A stretch of DNA of 64,000 nucleotides from Bacillus pseudomycoides DSM 12442 (lineage in GTDB: Bacteria; Bacillota; Bacilli; Bacillales; Bacillaceae_G): contig NZ_CM000745.1 of NCBI RefSeq assembly GCF_000161455.1, forward strand, positions 230,972-294,971, given 5' to 3'. Within the stretch, counting starts at the first letter, position 1. The number at the start of each line of letters is the position of its first letter. The position numbers were made by a program, and so were the translations under genes. Positions 8,080-16,423 of this stretch are shown one piece after another. The notes beneath the pieces were generated by a model. That model searched no databases, had not been told where the DNA came from, and was given only the letters and a program-made list of their open reading frames with translations.

Positions 8080-9273
8080 ATGAAAAAAATAGCATTAGCG
8101 GTATTAAGCCTAGGTCTACTTCTAAGTGGATGTAGTACAGGTATAAAAAAAGAAGAAAAAGTTGTTGAAAAATCGGGTAAATCAAAAGAACAAGCGATTG
8201 TTCCGAAATATTCTATTTCTGAGGATTATTACAAAACAACGGTGCCATTTGATCCAGGTTCTGCACGTGGCTTAGTTGTACAAGGATTAAATAGCCGTCT
8301 GGATATAGATGAATTTGAAACAGGACTAATGCGTATTGCGAAAGAATCGTTTAGTACGAAGGATTATTTATTCAAAGGTGGTAGCTCTTTAGATAAAGAA
8401 ACGGTTCAAATGCTTGTAAAGAGAAAGCGTACAGATGCGGAGCAAAAAGAGTTAGAAGAGAAACTGAAAAAAGATGCAGTGAAATTCCCTAATATTGGAT
8501 TAAATCCGGCGTTACAAGAAGGTTCAGAATCATTAGAGGTTCGAAACAAAAAAACACCAATGTATCTTTCTAATATTTTAGAGCACGATTATTATGTACG
8601 AAAAGGTGAAAAAGAAGTTGAACTTGGTGGAGTTGTTATTGGTTTAGCAATGAATTCGGTTCATTATTATACTGAGGAACATGGGTATCCACGTGAGGTG
8701 GAAATTTCAGAAAAAGAAATGTTAGATCAAGGTAAGTCTATGGCACAAGAAATTTTAACATTATTGCAAAAGAAAGATCCAAAATTAAAAAATGTTCCCA
8801 TTACATTTGCGATTTATCGCCAAGGATCAAAATCGACACTTGTACCAGGAAAATTTGTATCTTATGCTCAAATAGATAAAGGCAGTGACAAAGTAGGAGA
8901 TTGGAAAGCAATTAATGAAAAATATTACTTGTTCCCTTCTGAATCAGCTAAAACGGATGTGCGTGAAGATTACGCAATTGTAGAAAACTTTAAAGCAAAA
9001 CTGAGTGAGTTTTTCAAAGGTGACTACACAGCTATTGTTGGTACAGGATTTTATAAAGATGATCAATTAAAAGAAATGAAACTTGAAATCCCTGTTCAGT
9101 TTAATGGAAAAGCAGAAGTGATTGGATTTACACAATTTGTTGCTGGACAAGTTATGCAATACTTCCCGAATTATGTGAAAGTACAGGTGACAATTAAATC
9201 TGTTGAACGACCAGAAGCGATTATTATTCGTGAGGCGAAGCAGGATGAACCATTTGTGAAAATTTTAGATTAA
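8080..9273 (+). CDS. CamS-family lipoprotein
   Basis: A 397-residue predicted lipoprotein of the CamS (sex pheromone cAM373 precursor) family. The signal peptide has lipobox LLSGC with the lipidated Cys at residue 18. A Lys/Glu-rich linker follows, then the conserved domain (RGLVVQGLNSRLDIDEFETG; NILEHDYYVRKG). In enterococci the cleaved signal peptide of such proteins acts as a pheromone; in Bacillus the role of the protein is unknown. It is the last gene of the pcrB-pcrA-ligA operon and is followed at once by a terminator. Confidence 0.9.
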   Translation: MKKIALAVLSLGLLLSGCSTGIKKEEKVVEKSGKSKEQAIVPKYSISEDYYKTTVPFDPGSARGLVVQGLNSRLDIDEFETGLMRIAKESFSTKDYLFKGGSSLDKETVQMLVKRKRTDAEQKELEEKLKKDAVKFPNIGLNPALQEGSESLEVRNKKTPMYLSNILEHDYYVRKGEKEVELGGVVIGLAMNSVHYYTEEHGYPREVEISEKEMLDQGKSMAQEILTLLQKKDPKLKNVPITFAIYRQGSKSTLVPGKFVSYAQIDKGSDKVGDWKAINEKYYLFPSESAKTDVREDYAIVENFKAKLSEFFKGDYTAIVGTGFYKDDQLKEMKLEIPVQFNGKAEVIGFTQFVAGQVMQYFPNYVKVQVTIKSVERPEAIIIREAKQDEPFVKILD

Positions 9274-9277
9274 GAAA

Positions 9278-9308
9278 AAAGCTGTTCCTTTCTGGAACGG
9301 CTTTTTTT
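9278..9308 (+). terminator. Terminator of the pcrB-camS operon
   Basis: AAAGCTGTTCC pairs with GGAACGGCTTT and is followed by a T-run, starting 5 bases after the camS stop. Confidence 0.85.
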
Positions 9309-9368
9309 CTTCTGTAATTTTGTTATAATTTCTAATGTTGTGAACAAAAAGGGGTAAGGAGAAAAGAC

Positions 9369-10139
9369 ATGGATGAGTTAAGCTTACAGATTATTGTATT
9401 ACTCGTTGCTTTTGGTTTTTTGGCTGCATTTATTGATTCAGTTGTTGGAGGAGGAGGGCTCATTTCACTTCCAGCACTTATGTTTGTGGGCTTATCGCCT
9501 GCATCGGCAATTGCAACAAATAAGCTGGCTGCAACGATGGGGACTTTTACAAGTGCTATTTATTTTATTCGTTCAGGAAAGGTTAATTTTCGTATAGTAG
9601 GAAAATTAATCCCATTAACTATTGTGGGTGCGATAGCTGGAGCTTTAGTTGTGAAATTTATTCCACCTGATATTTTACGGCCACTTGTACTTGTTATGTT
9701 GGTATTTATTGCAATTTATATTATTGTAAAAAAAGATTGGGGAAGTGTGTCCACTTATAAAAAGATGACGAAAGGAAAAGCATTAATGTTTTTCTTTGTT
9801 ATTTTAAGTTTAGGATTTTATGATGGATTTTTTGGTCCCGGGACAGGTTCATTTTTAATTTTTGCATTTTTATTAATTGGTTTGGACTTTATTCAAGCTG
9901 CTGCATCTGGAAAACTTTTGAATTTCGTTAGTAACATTGTATCTTTAATCACATTTCTATTTTTAGATGTCATTCATTTTGAATACGGTATTATTATGGG
10001 GTTATCAATGATTTTAGGGGCTTATCTAGGATCAAAGTTTGCAGTACAAAAAGGTGTTGGATATGTGCGCACTTTATTTTTATTGGTGACAATTTTATTA
10101 ATTGGGAAAAATGTTTTGGAATATGTTCATATTATTTAG
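9369..10139 (+). CDS. TSUP (TauE/SafE) family membrane transporter
   Basis: A 256-residue polytopic membrane protein with about eight hydrophobic segments. The paired TSUP signatures are present: DSVVGGGGLISLPALMFVG in the first half (about 23-41) and GFYDGFFGPGTGSFLIF in the second (about 150-166), reflecting the internal duplication of the family. TSUP proteins export sulfite, sulfoacetate or related organic anions and sulfur compounds; the substrate cannot be read from sequence. The ATG follows GGGGTAAGGAG. It is monocistronic, with its own terminator. Confidence 0.9.
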   Translation: MDELSLQIIVLLVAFGFLAAFIDSVVGGGGLISLPALMFVGLSPASAIATNKLAATMGTFTSAIYFIRSGKVNFRIVGKLIPLTIVGAIAGALVVKFIPPDILRPLVLVMLVFIAIYIIVKKDWGSVSTYKKMTKGKALMFFFVILSLGFYDGFFGPGTGSFLIFAFLLIGLDFIQAAASGKLLNFVSNIVSLITFLFLDVIHFEYGIIMGLSMILGAYLGSKFAVQKGVGYVRTLFLLVTILLIGKNVLEYVHII

Positions 10140-10171
10140 CTTCATACATAACGTATGAAGCTTTTCTTTTT
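10138..10171 (+). terminator. Intrinsic terminator of the TSUP gene
   Basis: AGCTTCATAC pairs with GTATGAAGCT around a short loop and is followed by TTTTCTTTTT. Confidence 0.8.
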
Positions 10172-10221
10172 TATTATATTTTAAAAATTTATTAATTTTT
10201 AAAATATAAGTCTAGGAATAT

Positions 10222-10250
10222 TTGAATAAATCTAAATTATCGTGTAGAAT
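10222..10250 (+). promoter_or_regulatory. sigma-A promoter of rocA
   Basis: TTGAAT (10222-10227), a 17-bp spacer and TAGAAT (10245-10250), about 45 bases upstream of the rocA ATG. No -24/-12 sigma-54 promoter is present, unlike the SigL-dependent rocABC operon of B. subtilis. Confidence 0.6.
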
Positions 10251-10262
10251 AATGTTGTAAAA

Positions 10263-10276
10263 TGTAAACGTTTTTC
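10263..10276 (+). promoter_or_regulatory. Candidate CcpA cre site
   Basis: TGTAAACGTTTTTC matches most of the cre consensus TGWAANCGNTNWCA and sits just past the predicted rocA transcription start, where CcpA would repress. Confidence 0.4.
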
Positions 10277-10295
10277 TAAGGGGAGGCTAAAAAGA

Positions 10296-11843
10296 ATGGT
10301 AGTAGCATACAAGCATGAGCCATTTACAGATTTTTCAGTAGAGGCTAACAAGTTAGCGTTTGAAGAAGGTTTAAAGAAAGTAGAATCTTATCTTGGACAA
10401 GACTATCCATTAATTATCGGGGGAGAAAAGATCACTACAGACGAGAAAATCGTTTCTGTAAACCCTGCAAATAAAGAAGAAGTTGTGGGCAGTGTTTCAA
10501 AAGCAAGCCGTGAATTAGCTGAAAAAGCAATGCAAGTGGCGGATGAAACATTCCAAACTTGGAGAAAGTCAAAACCAGAAATGCGTGCAGACATTTTATT
10601 CCGTGCTGCAGCAATTGTTCGTCGTAGAAAGCATGAGTTTTCTGCTATTCTTGTAAAAGAAGCAGGTAAACCATGGAATGAGGCAGATGCTGATACAGCA
10701 GAAGCAATCGACTTTATGGAATATTATGGTCGTCAAATGTTAAAATTAAAAGACGGTATTCCAGTAGAAAGCCGTCCAATTGAATATAATCGTTTCTCTT
10801 ACATTCCATTAGGAGTAGGTGTTATCATTTCTCCTTGGAACTTCCCATTCGCAATTATGGCAGGTATGACAACAGCTGCAGTAGTTTCTGGTAACACAGT
10901 ATTACTAAAACCAGCTAGTACAACACCTGTAGTGGCAGCGAAATTTATGGAAGTATTAGAAGAAGCAGGCTTACCAGCAGGCGTTGTAAACTTCATCCCT
11001 GGTAGCGGATCTGAAGTTGGTGACTACTTAGTAGACCACCCTCGTACACGTTTCATTAGCTTCACTGGATCACGCGATGTAGGTATTCGTATTTACGAAC
11101 GCGCAGCAAAAGTAAATCCAGGCCAAATTTGGTTAAAACGTGTTATCGCTGAAATGGGCGGTAAAGATACAATCGTTGTTGATAAAGAAGCAGATCTTGA
11201 ATTAGCTGCTAAGTCTATCGTTGCATCTGCATTTGGATTCTCAGGACAAAAATGTTCTGCTTGTTCTCGTGCAGTAATCCATGAAGATGTATACGATCAT
11301 GTATTAAACCGTGCTGTTGAATTAACGAAAGAATTAACTGTAGGTAACCCAGCTGAAAAAGACATGAACATGGGACCAGTTAATGACCAAGCTGCATTTG
11401 ATAAAGTAATGAGCTATGTTGCAATTGGTAAAGAAGAAGGTAAAGTAGTAGCAGGTGGCGAAGGAGACGACTCTAAAGGCTGGTTCATCCAACCAACAAT
11501 CGTTGCTGACGTTGCAGAAGACGCTCGTTTAATGAAAGAAGAAATCTTCGGGCCAGTAGTAGCATTCTGTAAAGCGAAAGACTTTGATCATGCGCTTGCA
11601 ATTGCAAATAATACAGAATACGGTTTAACAGGAGCTGTTGTTTCTAATAACCGTGAACATATCGAAAAAGCACGTGAAGACTTCCACGTTGGTAATTTAT
11701 ACTTCAACCGTGGATGTACTGGTGCAATCGTAGGTTACCAACCATTTGGTGGTTTTAACATGTCTGGTACAGACTCTAAAGCTGGTGGACCTGACTATAT
11801 CGCACTTCACATGCAAGGAAAAACTACTTCTGAAACTTTATAA
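10296..11843 (+). CDS. rocA: 1-pyrroline-5-carboxylate dehydrogenase
   Basis: A 515-residue aldehyde dehydrogenase that oxidises pyrroline-5-carboxylate/glutamate semialdehyde to glutamate, the last step of proline, arginine and ornithine breakdown. The RocA/PutA-type N-terminal extension (KHEPFTDFSVEANKLAFEEG) distinguishes it from generic ALDHs. NAD-binding FTGSRDVG, the general base in IAEMGGKD (about 286) and the nucleophile in SGQKCSACSR (about 320) are present. AGGGGAGG precedes the ATG. It is monocistronic between a sigma-A promoter with a candidate cre site and a strong terminator. Confidence 0.95.
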   Translation: MVVAYKHEPFTDFSVEANKLAFEEGLKKVESYLGQDYPLIIGGEKITTDEKIVSVNPANKEEVVGSVSKASRELAEKAMQVADETFQTWRKSKPEMRADILFRAAAIVRRRKHEFSAILVKEAGKPWNEADADTAEAIDFMEYYGRQMLKLKDGIPVESRPIEYNRFSYIPLGVGVIISPWNFPFAIMAGMTTAAVVSGNTVLLKPASTTPVVAAKFMEVLEEAGLPAGVVNFIPGSGSEVGDYLVDHPRTRFISFTGSRDVGIRIYERAAKVNPGQIWLKRVIAEMGGKDTIVVDKEADLELAAKSIVASAFGFSGQKCSACSRAVIHEDVYDHVLNRAVELTKELTVGNPAEKDMNMGPVNDQAAFDKVMSYVAIGKEEGKVVAGGEGDDSKGWFIQPTIVADVAEDARLMKEEIFGPVVAFCKAKDFDHALAIANNTEYGLTGAVVSNNREHIEKAREDFHVGNLYFNRGCTGAIVGYQPFGGFNMSGTDSKAGGPDYIALHMQGKTTSETL

Positions 11844-11852
11844 GAAATAGAT

Positions 11853-11887
11853 GAAAAGGCCTTCCTGTAATAGGGAAGGCCTTTTTC
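11853..11887 (+). terminator. Intrinsic terminator of rocA
   Basis: AAAAGGCCTTCC pairs with GGAAGGCCTTTT, followed by T residues, 10 bases after the stop. Confidence 0.9.
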
Positions 11888-12031
11888 ATGTAAGAAAGAT
11901 TCTGATTGGAAAACTGCTACCTTGCTTAAATACAATATAAAAGAGTGAAAAGAAACAAAAGCACCAGAAAAATTGATCCATTCGTCATATTCTTCTGTAT
12001 TAATTTTTTGAATTTCCTGTATAATACAATT

Positions 12032-12106
12032 TGAAAGAAAATCTATGGTTAGACAAGAGGACACTACTTTCGGTTTTGCTCACTGAAAGTAGTGTTTTTG
12101 TATTTT
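12032..12106 (+). ncRNA. Candidate short transcript ending in a strong terminator
   Basis: A TATAAT box at 12020-12025 (with no good -35) is followed about 40 bases later by a strong hairpin, ACACTACTTTC ... GAAAGTAGTG, and a T-run (12061-12106). No long gene lies between. A 13-codon ORF (ATG at 12044) overlaps the stem without a good ribosome site. This could be a small RNA, a leader peptide or just a spare terminator. It lies in the 458-base gap after rocA; a second hairpin (AGTAC ... GTACT) lies near 12190-12213. Confidence 0.25.
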
Positions 12107-12300
12107 TCAGAAAAAACATTGTAACAAATTATGGTAAATGATAAAATGAAACATGAAAGATTGGGAGAAAAATAAGTAGCTATTGAACAGTACTATATAA
12201 TATATGGTACTGAATAATAAAAGCTATATGAACAGGGATGTATGGAATTTAATTTTTAACGATTTTATAGAAAGAAATACGACGAAGGAAGTGTTATTTT

Positions 12301-13194
12301 ATGAAAAAGATTGTTCTTATCGCATTATCGTTGTTAGTTATTGGGGGCATTGGTGTTGGGGCAATGACTGTTTTCGGTGTAGCTTTTAATAAAACTGAAA
12401 TTCATAAAAAAGAAACGGTGGCTGTTGAAAAAATTGATGAAATTGAAATAAAGACTTCTGCCGCAGATGTTGAAATTATTACAGTTGATTCAAAAGATAT
12501 CGAAGTGTTACTGGATGGAGAAATAAGCAAAGAGCTAGTAGATGAATATAAATTTGATGTAAAAAAAGAAAACAATAGATTAAATATTAAATTTAGTAAA
12601 AATCAGAATTATGTTGGATGGGGAATTGGAACTGCCGCAGATGTAAATTTACAAGTTAAAGTTCCAAAGAAAATATATGACACTGTCAAAGTAACCACAT
12701 CATCAGGAGATTTTGTTGCAAAAGAAATTGAAACAAAGGTAGCGGAGATAAATACTTCTTCTGGGGATGTATCATTATCACATTCTAAGGTAAATGAAAA
12801 ATTAACAGCTAAAACATCTAGTGGAAAGATTAAGACAGATAAAAGTGAAATCGAAGTAGCAAAATTGAACACACGTAGCGGAAAAATTAGAGTAGAAGGT
12901 TTACATTCTAAAGAATTAGCAGCTAATACATCATCGGGTGATATTGAATATAATGATCGTAGTTTGCGGGGAGAAGTAGAGTGTAATACATCAAGCGGTG
13001 ATGTTAAGATGCAATTTGATACATTTCCTGAATCTTTAAGAGTTGAGTTTGATGGAAGTTCAGGTAAAGCGGATATAAATGTTGCTGGTCTGCTATATGA
13101 AGAGAAATCAAAAAATCAGTTGGTTGGAGTAAAAGGTACAGGGGAAAATAAGGTGAAAGTAAAAACAAGTTCGGGAGATTTCAAGTTACGGTAA
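12301..13194 (+). CDS. DUF4097 beta-repeat surface protein
   Basis: A 297-residue protein with an N-terminal membrane segment or signal (residues 3-27, ending GVAF) and a body made of repeats of about 20 residues carrying the motif TSSGD or TSSGK (six clear copies, for example TTSSGDFV, NTSSGDVS, KTSSGKIK, NTSSGDIE). These are hallmarks of the DUF4097 'putative adhesin' beta-helix fold, related to LiaX/YvlB-type envelope-stress proteins. AAGGAAG lies about nine bases before the ATG. It is a single gene with its own terminator. Likely extracytoplasmic; the exact role is unknown. Confidence 0.85.
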   Translation: MKKIVLIALSLLVIGGIGVGAMTVFGVAFNKTEIHKKETVAVEKIDEIEIKTSAADVEIITVDSKDIEVLLDGEISKELVDEYKFDVKKENNRLNIKFSKNQNYVGWGIGTAADVNLQVKVPKKIYDTVKVTTSSGDFVAKEIETKVAEINTSSGDVSLSHSKVNEKLTAKTSSGKIKTDKSEIEVAKLNTRSGKIRVEGLHSKELAANTSSGDIEYNDRSLRGEVECNTSSGDVKMQFDTFPESLRVEFDGSSGKADINVAGLLYEEKSKNQLVGVKGTGENKVKVKTSSGDFKLR

Positions 13195-13211
13195 CCTTTG
13201 AATAACAGCAT

Positions 13212-13250
13212 AAAAAATCATGTCTCTGTCTGTGAGAGACATGATTTTTG
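13212..13250. terminator. Bidirectional terminator
   Basis: AAAAATCATGTCTCT pairs with AGAGACATGATTTTT. It sits between convergent genes (DUF4097 on plus, hydrolase on minus) and can serve both. Confidence 0.85.
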
Positions 13251-13252
13251 TT

Positions 13253-13810
13253 TCAGATGGAGTTTCTAAAACTGAAGAATTCTTCTGTACTCATGACATC
13301 TGCATATACGTCATTCAAACTTGCTAAAATTGTATTATGGATATAAACGGCAGGAATCGTAGCGTTTTTAAAGATGAGATCTTTTGTTGCGCATGCATCA
13401 TGTACAACAGTACAACGAAAACCGAAATCAAAAGCAGCTCTTACTGTAGCATCAATACACATATGAGTCATCATCCCGCATATAATAACATGTTCAATTT
13501 CTAAGTTTTGCAATTGCTCTAATAGGTCCGTTTCCCGAAAACCATTTGGATAGTGTTTGAGAATAACAGTTTCATTTTTTAGGGGGCGAACATTTTCATG
13601 AATGTGGACTCCTTCTGTGTTAGGGAGAAAAAAAGTAGCATTTTCTTGAATAGATACATGTTGGATATGAAAAATAGGTTGATTCATTTCTCGAAAATGC
13701 CGAAGTAGTTGACTTGCATACTCGCTAGCTTCCATGGTGCCACGTAGTTCCATTTTACCATTTGGAAAATAATCATTTTGAATATCAACGAGTAAAAGGG
13801 CTGTTTTCAT
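13253..13810 (-). CDS. Isochorismatase-fold cysteine hydrolase
   Basis: A 185-residue member of the isochorismatase-like hydrolase family. The catalytic triad is visible: Asp9 in LLVDIQNDYF, the lysine in VILKHYPNGF (about 83) and the nucleophilic cysteine in GMMTHMCIDATVRAA (about 119). Family members hydrolyse nicotinamide, N-carbamoyl amides and similar substrates. The sequence is not specific enough to choose, and the pathway neighbours that would identify an isochorismatase (dhb genes) are absent. GGAGG lies 12 bases before the ATG. Confidence 0.88.
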   Translation of the reverse strand: MKTALLLVDIQNDYFPNGKMELRGTMEASEYASQLLRHFREMNQPIFHIQHVSIQENATFFLPNTEGVHIHENVRPLKNETVILKHYPNGFRETDLLEQLQNLEIEHVIICGMMTHMCIDATVRAAFDFGFRCTVVHDACATKDLIFKNATIPAVYIHNTILASLNDVYADVMSTEEFFSFRNSI

Positions 13811-13952
13811 ATAATCGATCGTCCTCCGTTTTTATTTCGTATTCATGTAATGTTATTCAATTAACAGAGGAGATTTTCCTTTTAGAAAGACTTTCTTATT
13901 TCATTTAAAAATTTTAATAAAAAGATAACTAGTATATTTTAGGGTTTTTATA

Positions 13953-13981
13953 TTGACCCTCGCTTTTCAGAGTTTTATAGT
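13953..13981 (+). promoter_or_regulatory. sigma-A promoter of the S-box leader
   Basis: TTGACC, a 17-bp spacer and TATAGT. The predicted start is about 25 bases before the S-box aptamer. Nothing coding on the plus strand lies within reach downstream. Confidence 0.65.
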
Positions 13982-14012
13982 AAGACGTAATTAAGTGACA
14001 ATTAAATCGATA

Positions 14013-14122
14013 CACTCTTATCCAGAGAGGTGGAGGGACTGGCCCTGCGATACCTCAGCAACGGGTTTCTTAATACCGTGCTAATTCCAAGCAAGCTCTT
14101 AAAGGCTTGGAAGATGAGGAGA
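14013..14122 (+). promoter_or_regulatory. S-box (SAM-I) riboswitch aptamer, orphan
   Basis: The conserved S-box blocks appear in order: CTTATCCAGAGAGGTGGAGG, then GGACTGGCCCTGCGATACCT, then CAGCAACGG, then ACCGTGCTAATTCC, then a stem GCAAGC ... GCTTGG, closing with GATGAGG, which pairs back with the CTTATC of P1. SAM binding normally ends transcription of methionine or cysteine genes. Here the terminator follows, but no plus-strand gene does: the next gene (14429-14923) is on the opposite strand. In other B. cereus-group genomes such leaders precede methionine genes, so a downstream gene was probably lost. Confidence 0.93.
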
Positions 14123-14138
14123 TGTGAATGAGTATATA

Positions 14139-14190
14139 AGTGCTCTTCTTCTTATTTTTATTACAGATATGAAGAAGAGCACTTTTTATT
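14139..14190 (+). terminator. Terminator stem of the S-box riboswitch
   Basis: AGTGCTCTTCTTC pairs with GAAGAAGAGCACT, followed by TTTTT, 17 bases after the aptamer. This is the standard expression-platform position. Confidence 0.9.
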
Positions 14191-14316
14191 TGATTTCAAG
14201 GCTCTGTTTCAAATTGTTACAGCGTGTAAAAACTTAAAAAAATCGTAAAATAATATCGGGTTTAACGAACTAACCAGTAGGAACCCCTTCGCTGTTAGCT
14301 CGTTCAACATATATCA

Positions 14317-14388
14317 TACCTAACAGACGATACCCTAATTTTGTACCTTCCAATTCTGTGTAATAAAAAATTCAATGTCTGTTAGGTA
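14317..14388. repeat. 12-bp perfect inverted repeat, 48-bp spacer
   Basis: TACCTAACAGAC (14317-14328) is exactly reverse-complemented at 14377-14388. Another imperfect pair (AACGAACTAAC/GTTAGCTCGTT) lies just upstream at about 14262-14307. They may be structural remnants of the deletion that removed the S-box-controlled gene. There is no gene in 14190-14428. Confidence 0.5.
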
Positions 14389-14428
14389 GAGTGAAAAGGC
14401 CAGGAGTTTTCCTAGTTTTTTAATTTGA

Positions 14429-14923
14429 TTAAGTAAGGAAGCTAGCTGAAAATAAGGTGATCCAGATCATAATAGGATAGGAGAGTAAACTAAAAAATAG
14501 TGTGAGAGCCAGTTTCTTTTTATTGATTAATAATTTTACTAGTGAGAATGCATAGAGGGAAAACAGTACAATTATAAATGCTGATATTGCCCCAGGATTG
14601 TAAGAGCGATAAACGAAAAATAAAACAATATGTTGAACAGCGTTAAAGAAAATAGCTCCTTGTATGAAAATAATCCAGTAAACAGACGATATAATATGAA
14701 TTTGGTATAGGGTAATGAAGAGTAGAACAATGGTCGTTAATATACAAATCGCTATTACAAACTGCTTATTGCTTATGAAATGAATTGAGAATTGATTGGC
14801 AAGATACTGAGGTATTTTAATAGATTCTTCAAGGTTATGAATGAAAAATAATAAGGGAATAAACCAAACAATAATATTGGTAGATATATGTTTAATTTTA
14901 GGTGTTTTAATCAAATAAATCAT
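14429..14923 (-). CDS. HXXEE-domain membrane protein
   Basis: A 164-residue protein with about five hydrophobic segments and the family motif IHNLEE near residue 28, after the first membrane segment. A second conserved histidine lies in NAVQHIVLFF (about 96). The HXXEE family is a set of small integral membrane proteins of unknown function. No strong ribosome binding site is seen, so the start is uncertain; the ATG at 14923 is the longest option. It is isolated between the orphan S-box region and the ArsA operon. Confidence 0.7.
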   Translation of the reverse strand: MIYLIKTPKIKHISTNIIVWFIPLLFFIHNLEESIKIPQYLANQFSIHFISNKQFVIAICILTTIVLLFITLYQIHIISSVYWIIFIQGAIFFNAVQHIVLFFVYRSYNPGAISAFIIVLFSLYAFSLVKLLINKKKLALTLFFSLLSYPIMIWITLFSASFLT

Positions 14924-14979
14924 CCCCAGGTAAAGAAATAGAAAGCCCGCAAGGAAAGGGGCCCCCTATGCTCTTATAG

Positions 14980-15174
14980 TTATTCAATCGTAATGCTTTT
15001 TAAGTTTACTTCTGCAGGCTGTTTTTCTTCCTGTATACAAGCGGAAAGCTCTTCTTGCAAAATATGAATCATCTTTTTAGCTTGCTGTCCGATAGGAGTA
15101 GGTAATTCATTGATGATACACATCCCAAGCTTTAATTTTGTTTGAATGACTGTTCTTAGCAAATCCTCATGCAT
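14980..15174 (-). CDS. Small partner protein of the ArsA-like ATPase
   Basis: A 64-residue protein starting MHEDLLRTVIQTKLKLGMCI and ending KSITIE. GGAGGCG lies 8 bases before the ATG at 15174. The start overlaps the stop of the upstream ArsA-like gene by 8 bases (ATGCATGA), implying translational coupling and a shared function. It is predicted helical with no membrane segment. I do not recognise the family. One cysteine lies in GMCI and another in LSACI. Because it is coupled to an ArsA/GET3-type ATPase it may be an adaptor, but that is inference. Confidence 0.7.
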   Translation of the reverse strand: MHEDLLRTVIQTKLKLGMCIINELPTPIGQQAKKMIHILQEELSACIQEEKQPAEVNLKSITIE

Positions 15175-16345
15175 GAACAACGCCTCCAAATCGAATGATT
15201 AGCACATCCCCTTCAAATTTTGCGCCCTGAACAGATAAGTGCGTTAATGTTTTTGGTAAAGTAATGTTTCGTTTGACAGAGCCGGCGCGAATGATGAGTT
15301 CATCACCTTTTTGATTTAAAGCGAGTTCACTTTTATCTGAGAATGGAATAGAGAGAACAAAAATATATTCATCACCATCTTTTTTTACATATTGTGTACG
15401 CCCGTTGAATTTTACAGCGGTTGGTTCTACATCATCTTTGAATAGAGCATCTCCTACACGCTCTAACATAGGTAATCCAATTACTTCTTGTTCAAACATT
15501 GGAGCTTCATAAATAGGAAGTGGTTGGAAGCTATCTTGAATTAATGCTTTATATTTTTTCTGCGCGTCTTTCCATGCTTGGAAGTAGGAGTCGGTAACGG
15601 TATTAGGGATGACGCGGTTAATCATGATCGCATCCACGTTATAATCATATAAATTCAAATAGGTGAAGCTACGCTGCGCTTCTTTAATAACCATTTTTTC
15701 TGGATTTACAACAACGCGAATACTTGTCACTTCACGGTTAGATAAAATATCCCGCATTTCTCCAAGGTGTTCAAGTGTATTTGTTAATTCATCCATAATA
15801 TCATCAGTAGGAAGTGGGACTCCTAGAAGTGGTTGTGCAACAGGTCGGACAACTTTTAAAACTTTTCTTTTAATCGGAAAGAGTTTTTCCATCCACCAGC
15901 CGAGCATATCAGGAAAGCTTAGCATGGCGAGAGTTTCTCCGGTTGGTGCGCAATCAATAATGATGACATCATATGTTTTCTGTTTATAGTAATCGAGTAC
16001 ACGAAGTAAACTAATTAAGTCCTCCATGCCAGGAAACATCGTTAATTCCTCTGTTGTAATATCGTCAGCAGCTTTTGATGTGAATAGCAATGTAATATAC
16101 TTTTGTAATTTCCCCCAGCCTTTTTCCATTTCATAAATTGTATTGATTTCTTGTGCCCATAAATTTTCACGAATTTCTAGTGGCTCAGAAGATAATTTTA
16201 TGCCAAAGGAATCTCCTAAGCTATGAGCTGGATCAGTGCTCATTACTAATGTTTTTAATCCTTGTTTTGCACTTTGAAGTGCTGTTGCTGCTGAAATGCT
16301 AGTTTTTCCTACGCCGCCTTTACCTGTATACAAAATAATTCTCAT
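15167..16345 (-). CDS. ArsA/GET3-family ATPase with C-terminal HSP20-like domain
   Basis: A 392-residue P-loop ATPase. The deviant Walker A GKGGVGKTS is at residues 8-16, Switch I (STDPAHSLGDSF) at about 37-48, and Switch II region IIDCAPTGETL at about 128-138. The C-terminal 80 residues (from about 310) resemble the ArsA HSP20-like domain (DKSELALNQKGDELIIRAGS). It is half the length of arsenite-pump ArsA and has no ArsB nearby, so arsenite export is unlikely. Bacterial single-domain homologues resemble the tail-anchored-protein factor GET3. It is coupled to the 64-residue gene and lies 79 bases after the MarR gene on the same strand. Confidence 0.88.
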   Translation of the reverse strand: MRIILYTGKGGVGKTSISAATALQSAKQGLKTLVMSTDPAHSLGDSFGIKLSSEPLEIRENLWAQEINTIYEMEKGWGKLQKYITLLFTSKAADDITTEELTMFPGMEDLISLLRVLDYYKQKTYDVIIIDCAPTGETLAMLSFPDMLGWWMEKLFPIKRKVLKVVRPVAQPLLGVPLPTDDIMDELTNTLEHLGEMRDILSNREVTSIRVVVNPEKMVIKEAQRSFTYLNLYDYNVDAIMINRVIPNTVTDSYFQAWKDAQKKYKALIQDSFQPLPIYEAPMFEQEVIGLPMLERVGDALFKDDVEPTAVKFNGRTQYVKKDGDEYIFVLSIPFSDKSELALNQKGDELIIRAGSVKRNITLPKTLTHLSVQGAKFEGDVLIIRFGGVVHA

Positions 16346-16423
16346 ATTTATATCCCCTTTGCTTCGGTTGTCGAATATTACGAGTGTCGAAATATATGTT
16401 TGAATAAAAACCCATAAAGGGCC

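Noticed and set aside
15167..16345. Arsenite efflux ATPase of an ars operon
   Set aside because: It is single-domain in length with no arsB, arsC or arsR nearby and an added HSP20-like domain, so the GET3-like reading is preferred.
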